A DNA stretch of 25,989 bases from Candidatus Wirthbacteria bacterium CG2_30_54_11. Lineage in GTDB: Bacteria; Patescibacteriota; CG2-30-54-11. The DNA lies in NCBI GenBank assembly GCA_001873755.1, contig MNZT01000003.1, positions 1 to 25,989 on the forward strand, given 5' to 3'. Numbering within the stretch: position 1 is the first letter of the stretch; every line of letters starts with the position of its first letter. The position numbers and the translations under genes were made by a program. A model generated the notes under the pieces. It ran no database searches and was not told where the DNA came from. It saw only the letters and a list, made by a program, of their open reading frames with translations. This document shows, in pieces, positions 7,584-15,821 of this stretch.

Positions 7584-7614
7584 CCTGCTGTCTCAACTCT
7601 AACGACCGCCTGCC

Positions 7615-9075
7615 ATGAGCATGGTCTTCGTCAAACCGCTCTTCCTTCGGACCGTGGATCGCGGACCTGCGCTGCTGTGCTTCCTTTTTTTTCTCGGCAG
7701 CCTTTTTCTGCTCAAACCGCGAATCGGCGGCGATGGTTTTTCGTACTACGCCTGGCTCCGTTCTGCCGCGTTTGACCACGATTTTAATTTCACGAATGAG
7801 TATCAGCAATACAACTCCGAAGAATACTGGACCGCAGAAAAGGAGACCACTGCCACCGGGCTTGCAGCCAATCCTTTTTCCATCGGCCCCGCCATCCTCT
7901 GGGCACCCTGGTTTTTCATCGCCTTCATACTCACCCTGGCGTTCGGACCGGTCTTTTCCCTCATAAATAACGGTTACTCTTTCTTTTACCTCATCATGAT
8001 CCCCCTGGGATCGCTTTTTTATGGACTGCTCGGGGCATTACTGCTGTATCAGATCCTGAAACGTTATGTGCACAGGGAGGTAGCGGTCTGGAGCATCGTG
8101 GGGACGGTATTTGGAAGTATGCTCATCAATTACCTCTTCCAGGAACCTGCTTCTTCGCATCCGCTGTCTTTTTTCACCATCAGCCTGCTCTACTGGTACT
8201 GGCTGAAGACCCGCATGTTCGAGGGACCGTCGCAGAGCTTCTTCGGAGGCATGCTGGCCGGGCTCATGTGCCTCGTCAGGTGGCAGCATCTCATCTTTGT
8301 CGCGCCTATCGCGGCTGTATTCCTGACCAAACGAAGAAATGTATACCACTGGCTGTTTTTTACCTTTGCTTTTGCCATGGTGACGGTCTGGCAGATGATC
8401 GCCTGGAAGATCGTATACGGTCAGTTCTTCTACCTCCCGCAGGGGATCGGTTTCTTCATCCCTGTCGTTTCAGTCCTGACCTGGCTGAAGCAGATTCCTC
8501 TCCTGCTCTTTTCCCCCAATCACGGCCTGTTCTACTGGAGCCCGTTCCTCCTGATCGGACTTTTGGGCTTCGTCTTCATGCTCTCCAGATTCCGGGAGAT
8601 CTCGCTCACCTGCCTTTTTGTGTTCACGCTCAGCTGTATGGTAAACAGCATCGTCAAGGAATACTATGGCGGCTGGGGATATGGCGCCCGGCGCATGATC
8701 GAACTGCTGCCCTTTCTCTGCTTCGGAGTCGCGGCGTTCTGGGAATCCCATCCCTCGCTCAGGCGACTGATGAAGCCGGTCACTCTGGGATTCATAGTCT
8801 GGAACGTCCTGCTGTGGCTCCAGTACATCGGCCGACAGATCGACCCGGCCGGGGCTCTGAAATTCCCCGGCTGGATAACAGGTCAGATTACCGGGATCCG
8901 CTTCATTTTCCAGGCGCTCGGACAGAGCGGCTTAGGCAGCTCGCTGTACTATGGCTTCACCGGGAACACCTCCTACTTCTTCCTCGGCTTTGCGCTCGCC
9001 CTCATTTATACGCTCACCTTTGTCTTTCTACTGTCTATCACCGCTTATCTGGAACGGAATGAAAACTATGTCTAA
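7615..9075 (+). CDS. GT-C-like multi-spanning membrane protein (putative glycosyltransferase)
   Basis: The 486-residue protein has about a dozen hydrophobic segments. After the first is a loop with GGDGFSYYAWLRS and an acidic, aromatic region up to about residue 85. That arrangement (Asp in the first extracytoplasmic loop) is typical of GT-C fold transferases (PMT/ArnT-like) that use lipid-linked sugars, and the function is inferred from it. A conserved-looking second region is YYGGWGYGARRMIELLPFLC (near 345-364). The start at 7615 has no Shine-Dalgarno; ATG at 7621 is an alternative. Its 3' end overlaps the next gene by 8 nt, coupling it to an ABC exporter, which would suit export or modification of a glycolipid or polysaccharide. 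Confidence 0.65.
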   Translation: MSMVFVKPLFLRTVDRGPALLCFLFFLGSLFLLKPRIGGDGFSYYAWLRSAAFDHDFNFTNEYQQYNSEEYWTAEKETTATGLAANPFSIGPAILWAPWFFIAFILTLAFGPVFSLINNGYSFFYLIMIPLGSLFYGLLGALLLYQILKRYVHREVAVWSIVGTVFGSMLINYLFQEPASSHPLSFFTISLLYWYWLKTRMFEGPSQSFFGGMLAGLMCLVRWQHLIFVAPIAAVFLTKRRNVYHWLFFTFAFAMVTVWQMIAWKIVYGQFFYLPQGIGFFIPVVSVLTWLKQIPLLLFSPNHGLFYWSPFLLIGLLGFVFMLSRFREISLTCLFVFTLSCMVNSIVKEYYGGWGYGARRMIELLPFLCFGVAAFWESHPSLRRLMKPVTLGFIVWNVLLWLQYIGRQIDPAGALKFPGWITGQITGIRFIFQALGQSGLGSSLYYGFTGNTSYFFLGFALALIYTLTFVFLLSITAYLERNENYV

Positions 9076-9844
9076 AAAAGCAGAACCACAGATCCTGGCC
9101 CGGGTCAGTTCCCTGGCCAAAAGTTTCAACCATGTCCCGGCGGTGAAGTCTATCTCCTTTGAGATCAAACGGGGCGAAACCTTTGGCCTGCTGGGACCCA
9201 ACGGCGCCGGCAAGACCACCACCATCAACATGCTTGCGACGTATCTGAGGCCGGACAGCGGCGATGCCCTGATCGACGGAAAAAGTGTAAATACTGACGA
9301 ACTGGAGGTCAAAAAGATCATCGGGTTCGTACCTCAGGAAATAGCGCTGTACAGCGACCTCACCGCCAGAGAAAACCTCATATTCTTCGGCTCGATCTAC
9401 AGTCAATCAAAAACAGTCATTCAGGAGAGGACCGACGAACTTCTGGAATTCGTAGGATTGAAAGACGAGACCAAAAAAAGGGTGAAACAGTTCTCCGGCG
9501 GCATGAAACGACGGCTCAATATCGCGGCCGGACTCATGAACCGGCCGGTTTTCCTCATGATGGACGAGCCCACGGTCGGCATCGATCCCCAGAGCCGGGA
9601 AAACATCTATGAACTGATCGGCCGGATCAAAGAGCAGGGCACCACGATCCTCTACACCAGCCACTACATGGAAGAAGTCGAAAAGCTCTGCGATACCATC
9701 GCCATCATGGACCACGGCACCATCATCGCTTCCGGCACGCTCGGTGAACTGCTCAAGCTGAAGAAAAAGACCCACAAGGTCTACAGGCCTTCCGGGTTGG
9801 AAGAGCTCTTCATCCAGCTCACCGGATCCCACCTCAGAGATTAA
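9068..9844 (+). CDS. ABC transporter ATPase (ABC-2 exporter, DrrA/NatA-like)
   Basis: The 258-residue ATPase has Walker A GPNGAGKTT (43-51), Q-loop Gln90, signature FSGGM (142-146), Walker B with DEP (166-168) and switch His199. Unlike the GldA-like ATPase, its Q-loop is canonical and there is no long C-terminal extension. The start at 9068 overlaps the end of the preceding gene by 8 nt; an in-frame ATG at 9059 is possible but worse placed. It should drive the permease encoded 20 nt downstream. Substrate unknown. Confidence 0.88.
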   Translation: MSKKAEPQILARVSSLAKSFNHVPAVKSISFEIKRGETFGLLGPNGAGKTTTINMLATYLRPDSGDALIDGKSVNTDELEVKKIIGFVPQEIALYSDLTARENLIFFGSIYSQSKTVIQERTDELLEFVGLKDETKKRVKQFSGGMKRRLNIAAGLMNRPVFLMMDEPTVGIDPQSRENIYELIGRIKEQGTTILYTSHYMEEVEKLCDTIAIMDHGTIIASGTLGELLKLKKKTHKVYRPSGLEELFIQLTGSHLRD

Positions 9845-9864
9845 CTGTCATAAGTGAGCCTCCC

Positions 9865-11082
9865 ATGCTCCATGCGTTCCGCGTATTCAAAAAAGAAATG
9901 CTCATCACCCTCAGAGATCCGGTCGCCCTGATCTGGCTTCTGGCATTACCCATTTTCATCATCGCCATCACCAGTTTCGCTTTTTCCGGATCCTACGGCG
10001 GCGGCAAATTTGAAGTGACTATCCCTGTGATCAATCGCGACAGCGGACCGATGGGGCAACAGCTGCTGGATGCCATCGGTCAACAGGATACCTTGAAAAT
10101 AGAATTAAAAACTAATGATCAGGAAATGGGACTCAGACAGCAGGTCGCTGACGGAAAAACTGTTGCGCTGCTCATCCTCCCTGCCGACCTCACCACTCAG
10201 GTCAGCACCGGCAAACAAGCCGAGCTCCAGCTCCTCACGGATACGAACGAGACCACCCAGCTGCCTATGGTCACCAGCATCCTCGGCAGCCTCATAAGCA
10301 CCTTCAACAGCATCACACTCTCCAGCCGGACCGTTGTGCAGTATGAGCTGGACACTCAGGGACTTTCGCTTCTGCCGCAGGTAGGAGCTATCGGCGAACA
10401 GGCCTCTAAGATCGCACAGACGCTGCAGCAGCGACCAAGTATGCTCATCACCGAGACCCCTCTCTCAACAACCGATACCGGGTATGATCCGGTCGCCCAG
10501 AACGTCCCCGGCTATGCCATCATGTTCATGCTGTTCGGGGTCATGATGGGTGCCGAAGCGATCCTGATGGAAAAGGAAGAGGGGACGCTCCGTCGCCTGC
10601 TCACTACCCCGCTTCCCCGCTGGTCCTTTCTCGCCGGCAAACTGATGTCTAATTTCATCATCGGATTTTCCCAACTGGTGATCATCTTCGCCGTCGGCCA
10701 CTTAATTTTCGGCCTCGACCTGGGCAGCTCCATCCCGGGCCTCATCCTCATCTCTATCGCGACCGCCTTTGCAGCCAATGCCGCCGGTATGCTGCTCGCA
10801 TCCTTCATCAAAACCCGTAGACAGCTGGGACCGGTCTCTACCTTTTTCATCCTGTTCAGCTCAGCCCTGGGAGGCTCCTGGTGGCCCCTGTTCATCACTC
10901 CCCAGTGGATGCAGAACATTGCCAAAGTCACCATCACCGCCTGGGCCATGGAGGGTTATTCCAATCTGCTGATGTACGGAAAGGGGATCGTCGATATCCT
11001 TCCCCAGGTCGGAGCTCTACTGTTCTATGGTGCCGTTCTGTTTGCGATCGGACTGAAAAAATTCCAATTCAAGGAGTCCTGA
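9865..11082 (+). CDS. ABC-2 type permease with large extracytoplasmic domain
   Basis: This 405-residue protein has one N-terminal membrane segment (about 22-42). A domain of about 170 residues outside the membrane (about 45-215) follows, then five more segments. The loop MEKEEGTLRRLLTTPLPRW after the second segment is the usual ABC-2 coupling feature. This layout (ABC2_membrane_3/YhiN-YhhJ-like) is seen in exporters of lipids, drugs or polymers. It pairs with the ATPase just upstream. The stop overlaps the start of the next gene by one base (TGATG). Confidence 0.85.
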   Translation: MLHAFRVFKKEMLITLRDPVALIWLLALPIFIIAITSFAFSGSYGGGKFEVTIPVINRDSGPMGQQLLDAIGQQDTLKIELKTNDQEMGLRQQVADGKTVALLILPADLTTQVSTGKQAELQLLTDTNETTQLPMVTSILGSLISTFNSITLSSRTVVQYELDTQGLSLLPQVGAIGEQASKIAQTLQQRPSMLITETPLSTTDTGYDPVAQNVPGYAIMFMLFGVMMGAEAILMEKEEGTLRRLLTTPLPRWSFLAGKLMSNFIIGFSQLVIIFAVGHLIFGLDLGSSIPGLILISIATAFAANAAGMLLASFIKTRRQLGPVSTFFILFSSALGGSWWPLFITPQWMQNIAKVTITAWAMEGYSNLLMYGKGIVDILPQVGALLFYGAVLFAIGLKKFQFKES

Positions 11083-11600
11083 TGAAAGCTGCGCTTCAAA
11101 AACTGCGGGAGCTGCTTACTCATCCAATCCTCATGATCGTTTGCCGGGGCTATCTCGCGTATACCTTTATCCTTTCGGGCTGGGACAAAATAACTCACAT
11201 TTCTTCCTTCCTCATCATTGTCAAAGCTTATGAGATCCTGCCGGTATGGATGGCTGATATCTTTGGCCGGTTCCTTCCCTACGTAGAGATCTTCGTCGGC
11301 GTGTATTTTCTGATCGGTCTCTTGACCCGCTGGGCTGCGGTGATAAACGCACTCATGATGGTGAGCTTCATGATCGCTACCGTCGTCAATATCCTGCGGG
11401 GTACTGACCTCGAGAACTGCGGCTGCACTGATCTGACCTCCATGACCGAAGGTTTCGGCTGGCACACATTTTATCGGCAGGTGTGGTACATGATACCGAT
11501 CGTTCTGGTATTTTTTGGACGGCACACCTATCTGAGTCTGGACGGAATTCTGCAGAAAAAGAAACAGACATCAATCGAGCCCGTCGCCGATGAAAAATAA
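11082..11600 (+). CDS. MauE/DoxX-like membrane protein
   Basis: The 172-residue protein has four hydrophobic segments (about 15-33, 62-81, 84-104 and 133-148). A Cys-x-Cys pair (C113, C115 in ENCGCTDL) lies after the third, the position where MauE-type DoxX proteins carry a redox-like CxC. Members are linked to thiol or quinone redox chemistry at the membrane, but the role here is unknown. AAGGAG at 11070-11075 sits 6 nt before the start, which overlaps the permease stop by one base. The 3' end overlaps queH by 11 nt. Confidence 0.75.
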   Translation: MKAALQKLRELLTHPILMIVCRGYLAYTFILSGWDKITHISSFLIIVKAYEILPVWMADIFGRFLPYVEIFVGVYFLIGLLTRWAAVINALMMVSFMIATVVNILRGTDLENCGCTDLTSMTEGFGWHTFYRQVWYMIPIVLVFFGRHTYLSLDGILQKKKQTSIEPVADEK

Positions 11601-12174
11601 ACCCACACTCCTGCTCCACATCTGCTGTGCACCCTGTTCCACCACCGCGATCGAACGATTGAAAGACACGTACGAACTGACCGGTTTTTTCTATAATCCC
11701 AACATCCACCCCGCGGAAGAACGCGTCGCCAGAGAACAGGAGTTCACCCGTTTACTCACGACCTGGCAGATCCCCGCCGTCACCGGGACAGGAGACGGCA
11801 GCGAATGGTTCACCGCCACGGAAGGTATGGAGAACGAACCCGAAGGCGGGCCGCGCTGTCCGGTGTGCTATCGTCTCCGGCTCGAAGCGACTGCTCGCGA
11901 AGCGTCGGCTAGAGGCATCACCCACTTCGCTACCACCCTGACCATCAGCCCGCAGAAAAATGCGGATACGATCAATGCGATAGGGGTCGAAGTCGGACAA
12001 AGGTACGGCGTCACCTACCTCGCCAGCAATTTCAAAAAGCAGAACGGTTTTGGCCGCAGCGTAGAGCTCAGCCGTGAGCACGGTCTGTACCGCCAAGACT
12101 ACTGCGGATGCATGTATTCACAGCGCGACAGTCTACTCAGAGAAAACAGGGAAAAACCATGTTCCGCAAACTGA
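11590..12174 (+). CDS. queH: Epoxyqueuosine reductase QueH
   Basis: QueH reduces epoxyqueuosine to queuosine at the wobble base of tRNAs with GUN anticodons. It is the non-cobalamin counterpart of QueG. The 194-residue product carries the conserved cysteines: ICCAPC (C12, C13, C16), CPVC (C90, C93) and YCGC (172, 174), plus NFKKQNGFGRS (147-157). These bind an iron-sulfur cluster and a second metal in characterised members. No other queuosine gene is in the window, so precursors come from elsewhere in the genome or by salvage. It overlaps both neighbours (11 and 16 nt), locking it into the exporter operon. Confidence 0.92.
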   Translation: MKNKPTLLLHICCAPCSTTAIERLKDTYELTGFFYNPNIHPAEERVAREQEFTRLLTTWQIPAVTGTGDGSEWFTATEGMENEPEGGPRCPVCYRLRLEATAREASARGITHFATTLTISPQKNADTINAIGVEVGQRYGVTYLASNFKKQNGFGRSVELSREHGLYRQDYCGCMYSQRDSLLRENREKPCSAN

Positions 12175-13346
12175 TCCTGTGGCTGCTTTCCACCTGCCTC
12201 CTGATCCTCCTCACGATCGGCATCGTCCTCTGGCATACCAGAGCTATCGCCCTGGATGAAGTGTTCTGGAAAAACGAGATCCACAGCTATGCTGTCGTCT
12301 CCTCTCTCTATGACGAACTGGCGACCCAGGTGGTAAAGAAGCAGCAGGAACTTATCCCCGCAGAATCTCCGCTCACCTTCACGTATGACGAGATCTATTC
12401 CCTCCTGGATGCTCTGTTCCCATCTGCCTGGCTGGAAGCGCAGATCGATCTGACGCTTGATTCTATTTCCTCCTGGCTTCGATCCGATGCGCCCGAGTAT
12501 GACGTGGCCTTCGACATCTCGGTCCAGAAAGCAACCTTCAGCGAGAAGATCAAAAGCCGAATAAAGGCCAAGGAAGAAAGCATCCCTCTGTGCACGGCAG
12601 CAGAAACGAGAGCCATGCAGGCTTCAGAACAGACTTTCTCCTTTACGTGCCTCCCCCCTGGTTTTACCTTGGATCAGTTAGCAGGACCCCAGGGATATGA
12701 ATTCTTCGATAACTTTCCTAAGATTATGCCCGAGCAGCTCACGCTTCGTGCCCTGCTGGAGGGTACGGTCTTTGTATTTCCAGAAAATCTCGATCCACCG
12801 CTTCCCCCTCAGCCGCCTCCGGATGTAGAAAATTACCAGAACTTCATGTCCGGTCTGCGCAATGCCAGACAGGTCCTGCGGTGGATTGATCTCGGGTTTA
12901 CCCTCTGGCTCATCGTCATCGCCGGCCTGTGGGCCCTGATCGTCGCCCTGGTATGGCGCCGTCCCACTGCTTTCCTGGGCCGGCTCGGGTACATCTTCTT
13001 CTGGCTCGGCATCCTGCTATCCGTACTTTCCTGGTCCCTCAATTGGGGAGCAGGTCAACTCAATGAAAAAATACTCTCTGCTGTCGGCTCCAATCTCAGC
13101 CCCCAGTTGATGGCGGCAGCGATAGGAATACCAAAAGACCTGGCCGGTCGCTTCATTTCGCCACTGGTAAGCTGGGGAGGCGCTGCTCTGACCCTCGGCC
13201 TGCTTTCTTATGCGGTGCTCATAGCGATGGCTCTGGAACGCCGGAAAACCAGAAAAAGAGCAAAACAAGCGGATACGATCAACGCACCGCCAGCATCCGT
13301 TCAATACTCTGATGGGCCCGCTCCCGGATCTCCGCCGGCACCGTGA
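12159..13346 (+). CDS. Membrane protein of unknown function
   Basis: I do not recognise this 395-residue protein. It has an N-terminal membrane segment (about 5-25) and an extracytoplasmic region (about 30-245) with a Pro-rich stretch (DPPLPPQPPPD near 223-233). Further hydrophobic segments lie at about 251-270, 277-303 and 338-365, and the tail is basic then Pro/Ala-rich. AGGGA lies 6 nt before the start at 12159; the frame is open upstream to 12108 only because it shadows queH. Only the first 16 nt overlap queH. Its last 68 nt overlap the 3' end of nadA on the other strand, so the Pro-rich tail is encoded antisense to the nadA C-terminus. Confidence 0.75.
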   Translation: MFRKLILWLLSTCLLILLTIGIVLWHTRAIALDEVFWKNEIHSYAVVSSLYDELATQVVKKQQELIPAESPLTFTYDEIYSLLDALFPSAWLEAQIDLTLDSISSWLRSDAPEYDVAFDISVQKATFSEKIKSRIKAKEESIPLCTAAETRAMQASEQTFSFTCLPPGFTLDQLAGPQGYEFFDNFPKIMPEQLTLRALLEGTVFVFPENLDPPLPPQPPPDVENYQNFMSGLRNARQVLRWIDLGFTLWLIVIAGLWALIVALVWRRPTAFLGRLGYIFFWLGILLSVLSWSLNWGAGQLNEKILSAVGSNLSPQLMAAAIGIPKDLAGRFISPLVSWGGAALTLGLLSYAVLIAMALERRKTRKRAKQADTINAPPASVQYSDGPAPGSPPAP

Positions 13347-14178
13347 CAACCGTTTTCATATCCTGAAGAGACCACAGCACTTTTTCCAGCGTGGTCTTTT
13401 TCATGTTCGGGCAGACCGCAGATTCGGAGGCCGGGATGAACAGTTTATCCGGGTTTTCTTTTTGCAGTCTGTAGAGCATGCCCACCTCGGTCCCGATGAT
13501 AAACGGACCGGCATGATCCCGGGCATAGGCTGACATCCCGCTTGTGCTGGCGACCGCATCGGCAAGCGCAAGTATGGCAGGGCTGCATTCAGGATGAGCA
13601 AGGAAGACTGAGCCAGGGTTCTGTGCCTTCAGTTCCAGTATCCTTTCCGGCACGAACAGCTGATGGGTGGGGCAGAAGCCCTTCCAGATGTGGATGGTCT
13701 TGGTGGTCTGCTTCTGTACCCAGGCGCCCAGATGCTGGTCCGGGAGGAAGATGATCTCGTCCTCAGGCAGGGAATTAACAATTTTAACCGCATTGGCCGA
13801 AGTGCAGCAGATATCTGACTCAGCCTTCACATCAGCATTTGAATTGACGTACGTCACGACCGCGGCGCCGGGGTACTTCGCGTGAAAGTCACGTACCTGC
13901 TGGGCATTGACCATATTGGCCATAGGGCAGCCGGCTCCGGCATCCGGCATGAGCACGGTTTTGTCCGGGCAAAGGAGTGCTGCAGTCTCGGCCATGAATT
14001 TCACCCCGCAGAACACGATGACCTCGGCATCAGTACTTTTAGCCTTGAGTGTAAGTTCCAGCGAGTCCCCGACGAAGTCAGCCACATCCTGCACCTCGCC
14101 GACCTGGTAGTTGTGGGCGAGGATGACCGCGTGGCGGGATTGTTTCAATTGCTGGATCTGATCCTCTAGCGATCCCAT
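13279..14178 (-). CDS. nadA: Quinolinate synthase
   Basis: NadA condenses iminoaspartate with dihydroxyacetone phosphate to quinolinate in NAD biosynthesis, using a [4Fe-4S] cluster. The 299-residue product shows HNYQ (22-25), FMAETA (61-66), GCPMA (83-87), YVNSN (110-114), GFCPTH (167-172), HPECSP (195-200), GTEVG (229-233) and CPNMK (256-260). The three cluster cysteines should be C84, C169 and C256, the spacing of the short Thermotoga-type NadA. GAGGT precedes the start with a 6-nt spacer. No nadB or nadC is nearby. It lies 48 nt downstream of the AAA ATPase gene, so it may be co-transcribed with it. Confidence 0.95.
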   Translation of the reverse strand: MGSLEDQIQQLKQSRHAVILAHNYQVGEVQDVADFVGDSLELTLKAKSTDAEVIVFCGVKFMAETAALLCPDKTVLMPDAGAGCPMANMVNAQQVRDFHAKYPGAAVVTYVNSNADVKAESDICCTSANAVKIVNSLPEDEIIFLPDQHLGAWVQKQTTKTIHIWKGFCPTHQLFVPERILELKAQNPGSVFLAHPECSPAILALADAVASTSGMSAYARDHAGPFIIGTEVGMLYRLQKENPDKLFIPASESAVCPNMKKTTLEKVLWSLQDMKTVVTVPAEIRERAHQSIERMLAVR

Positions 14179-14226
14179 CGCCGTACCTCATCTAGTATTT
14201 CTTTAACTCGATCGAGAAGAACCGGG

Positions 14227-15690
14227 TCAGTCCAACAGGAGGAATACACTCAACGGTATACGGATGATCGAAGTATCAAGGTTCATTTCATCTTCCGTGA
14301 CCACGATCCCAAAACTGCTCTCTTGTGGTCGACCTTTGATGAAAGCATCCACACAGCCAAGTTCTACGGGTGCAATCCGTTTTCGGTGTTTGATCTCGAC
14401 AGGGATGAGTGTACGTCCAACTCGAATGATGAAATCGATCTCGGCATCACCATGAGCCTCTCGTAAATAAGTGATGTCGGTAATTCCAGCGAAACGGCGA
14501 AGGGTATTGAAGGCAAGGGTCTCAGCAATCCGTCCCTTGTCAGTCCCCGTCAGATCGGCCGGTATTTTGGTGATTGCCTCGAACAGCATGGTATCCGTAG
14601 CATACAACTTTGCATGGGTTGACCGAAGCCGGACAGGTTTACCCGAATAGCGCTCTACTTTGCGAATAAGTTCAGTTTGAAGAAGAAGCGGCAGTGCCCC
14701 CGAAAGTGTGATCCGGGTCGTTTTGATGGTCCTGGCGAGTTCATCGAGGTTGTATTCTTCGCCAGTCCGGGCAAAGGCGTACCGCAGGAATTGATGAAAG
14801 ATCTCAGGGCGTCTGATCTCTCTGATCAAACGCAGGTCCTCAAGCGTCACACGCTGGACGAACTGCAGGTCCACGAATTGTGCCCTATCAATGGGATCCA
14901 GGTTCCACAACTGGGGGAATCCACCGGCTCTGGCGTATTCATTGGCCAGAGAGCGAAATGGCTCAAGTGCATCAAACCCAAGACCAGAGACGATCCGCGA
15001 AACAGCCGAGATCACAGAACCACGTTCTTTGATGTCTACAGGGGTAGAGCGGGAAAGCGCGTTCGCATATACCGGATAGTGGAATCTGACCCATTCCCTG
15101 AAAGAAAAAGGTGACATGGCGATCTCTATCAGGCGCCCCAGCAGACTCTCAAGTGATTTGCGGAATATGGTATGAGATGCCGAACCGGAGATGACAAAAC
15201 GCACAGGGAACCTGAGATCGACATAGCGTTTCACATACAGTTCCCAGTTGGGCAGGCGCTGAACTTCATCCAGGAAGCAATAGATGGGTTCGCGCACCTG
15301 GGATATTTTTTCGCCTAACTCCTTTTCCCAGCGACCAAGCAACCGCTCGAATGCAGCCCCCTGCTGGTCAGCCGGCAGGAGTTGAACAAAAGGGTCATCC
15401 ATCGAAAAAAAGAAGATCCGTCGGGTTGGGACCTGTTTGTTTTTCCGGACGTATTCCATGAGTTGGCGCATGAGCGTGGTCTTGCCGATGCGGCGTGGAC
15501 CATTGATCAGTATCGCCAGTCCGTGATCTTCATCGAGATAGCGGGTAGCCCGGGCAAAATCATCCCGAAAAAATGGCTGCGAATTCCATGAATACGCCGT
15601 GTCGCTCCACCAGGGATTGTAGGTGGTGATGGTATTTTCAAGGGCTATATCATCAAGTAGTGATAGTTGTTCATCCTTTTTCCTCGCCAT
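14227..15690 (-). CDS. AAA ATPase with DUF4143 C-terminal domain
   Basis: The 487-residue protein has the AAA_14/DUF4143 architecture: Walker A NGPRRIGKTT (residues 63-72), Walker B CFLDEVQRLPNW and FVISGSAS (sensor-like). A C-terminal region follows with TRITLSGALPLLLQTELIRK (winged-helix-like) and a nuclease-like EIDFIIRVGRTLIPVEIKH motif (Asp...Glu-x-Lys). The family is widespread in accessory regions, and its role is not established. Two start codons are adjacent; the second (15690) is chosen because GGAGG at 15696-15700 is then 5 nt away instead of 2. The promoter lies inside a perfect palindrome just upstream, so expression is probably repressed by a palindrome-binding protein, possibly itself. 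Confidence 0.87.
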   Translation of the reverse strand: MARKKDEQLSLLDDIALENTITTYNPWWSDTAYSWNSQPFFRDDFARATRYLDEDHGLAILINGPRRIGKTTLMRQLMEYVRKNKQVPTRRIFFFSMDDPFVQLLPADQQGAAFERLLGRWEKELGEKISQVREPIYCFLDEVQRLPNWELYVKRYVDLRFPVRFVISGSASHTIFRKSLESLLGRLIEIAMSPFSFREWVRFHYPVYANALSRSTPVDIKERGSVISAVSRIVSGLGFDALEPFRSLANEYARAGGFPQLWNLDPIDRAQFVDLQFVQRVTLEDLRLIREIRRPEIFHQFLRYAFARTGEEYNLDELARTIKTTRITLSGALPLLLQTELIRKVERYSGKPVRLRSTHAKLYATDTMLFEAITKIPADLTGTDKGRIAETLAFNTLRRFAGITDITYLREAHGDAEIDFIIRVGRTLIPVEIKHRKRIAPVELGCVDAFIKGRPQESSFGIVVTEDEMNLDTSIIRIPLSVFLLLD

Positions 15691-15706
15691 CATCTCCTCC
15701 TTGATT

Positions 15707-15734
15707 AGTTATGTATAGTATACTATACATAACT
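15707..15734. promoter_or_regulatory. Perfect 28-bp palindrome, operator-like
   Basis: Positions 15707-15720 are exactly complementary to 15721-15734, giving 14 bp per arm with no loop; the centre reads TATAGTATACTATA. It lies just before the ribosome-binding site of the AAA/DUF4143 gene and contains the -10 hexamer of that gene's promoter. A dimeric repressor binding here would block transcription. Confidence 0.7.
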
Positions 15735-15745
15735 TTTTTACTCAA
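15717..15745 (-). promoter_or_regulatory. Promoter of the AAA/DUF4143 gene
   Basis: On the minus strand TTGAGT (15745-15740) is followed after exactly 17 nt by TATACT (15722-15717). The -10 overlaps the centre of the palindrome, and transcription would begin near 15710, inside it. Confidence 0.6.
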
Positions 15746-15821
15746 CATACCTTGCTGTTTTGTATGACCGGTCCATGCATACCTTCTTCCTCTCAAATGA
15801 CTCTGGCCGGCCAATATTCGG

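Noticed and set aside
7615..9075. Possible frameshift between the GT-C-like protein and the ATPase because the frames overlap
   Set aside because: Both proteins have complete, plausible ends; the 8-nt overlap is ordinary translational coupling.
11080..12174. Use of TGA as glycine or tryptophan codon, as in some candidate phyla
   Set aside because: TGA codons at 11080 and 12172 end proteins at expected family lengths and the first overlaps the next start, so TGA is a stop.
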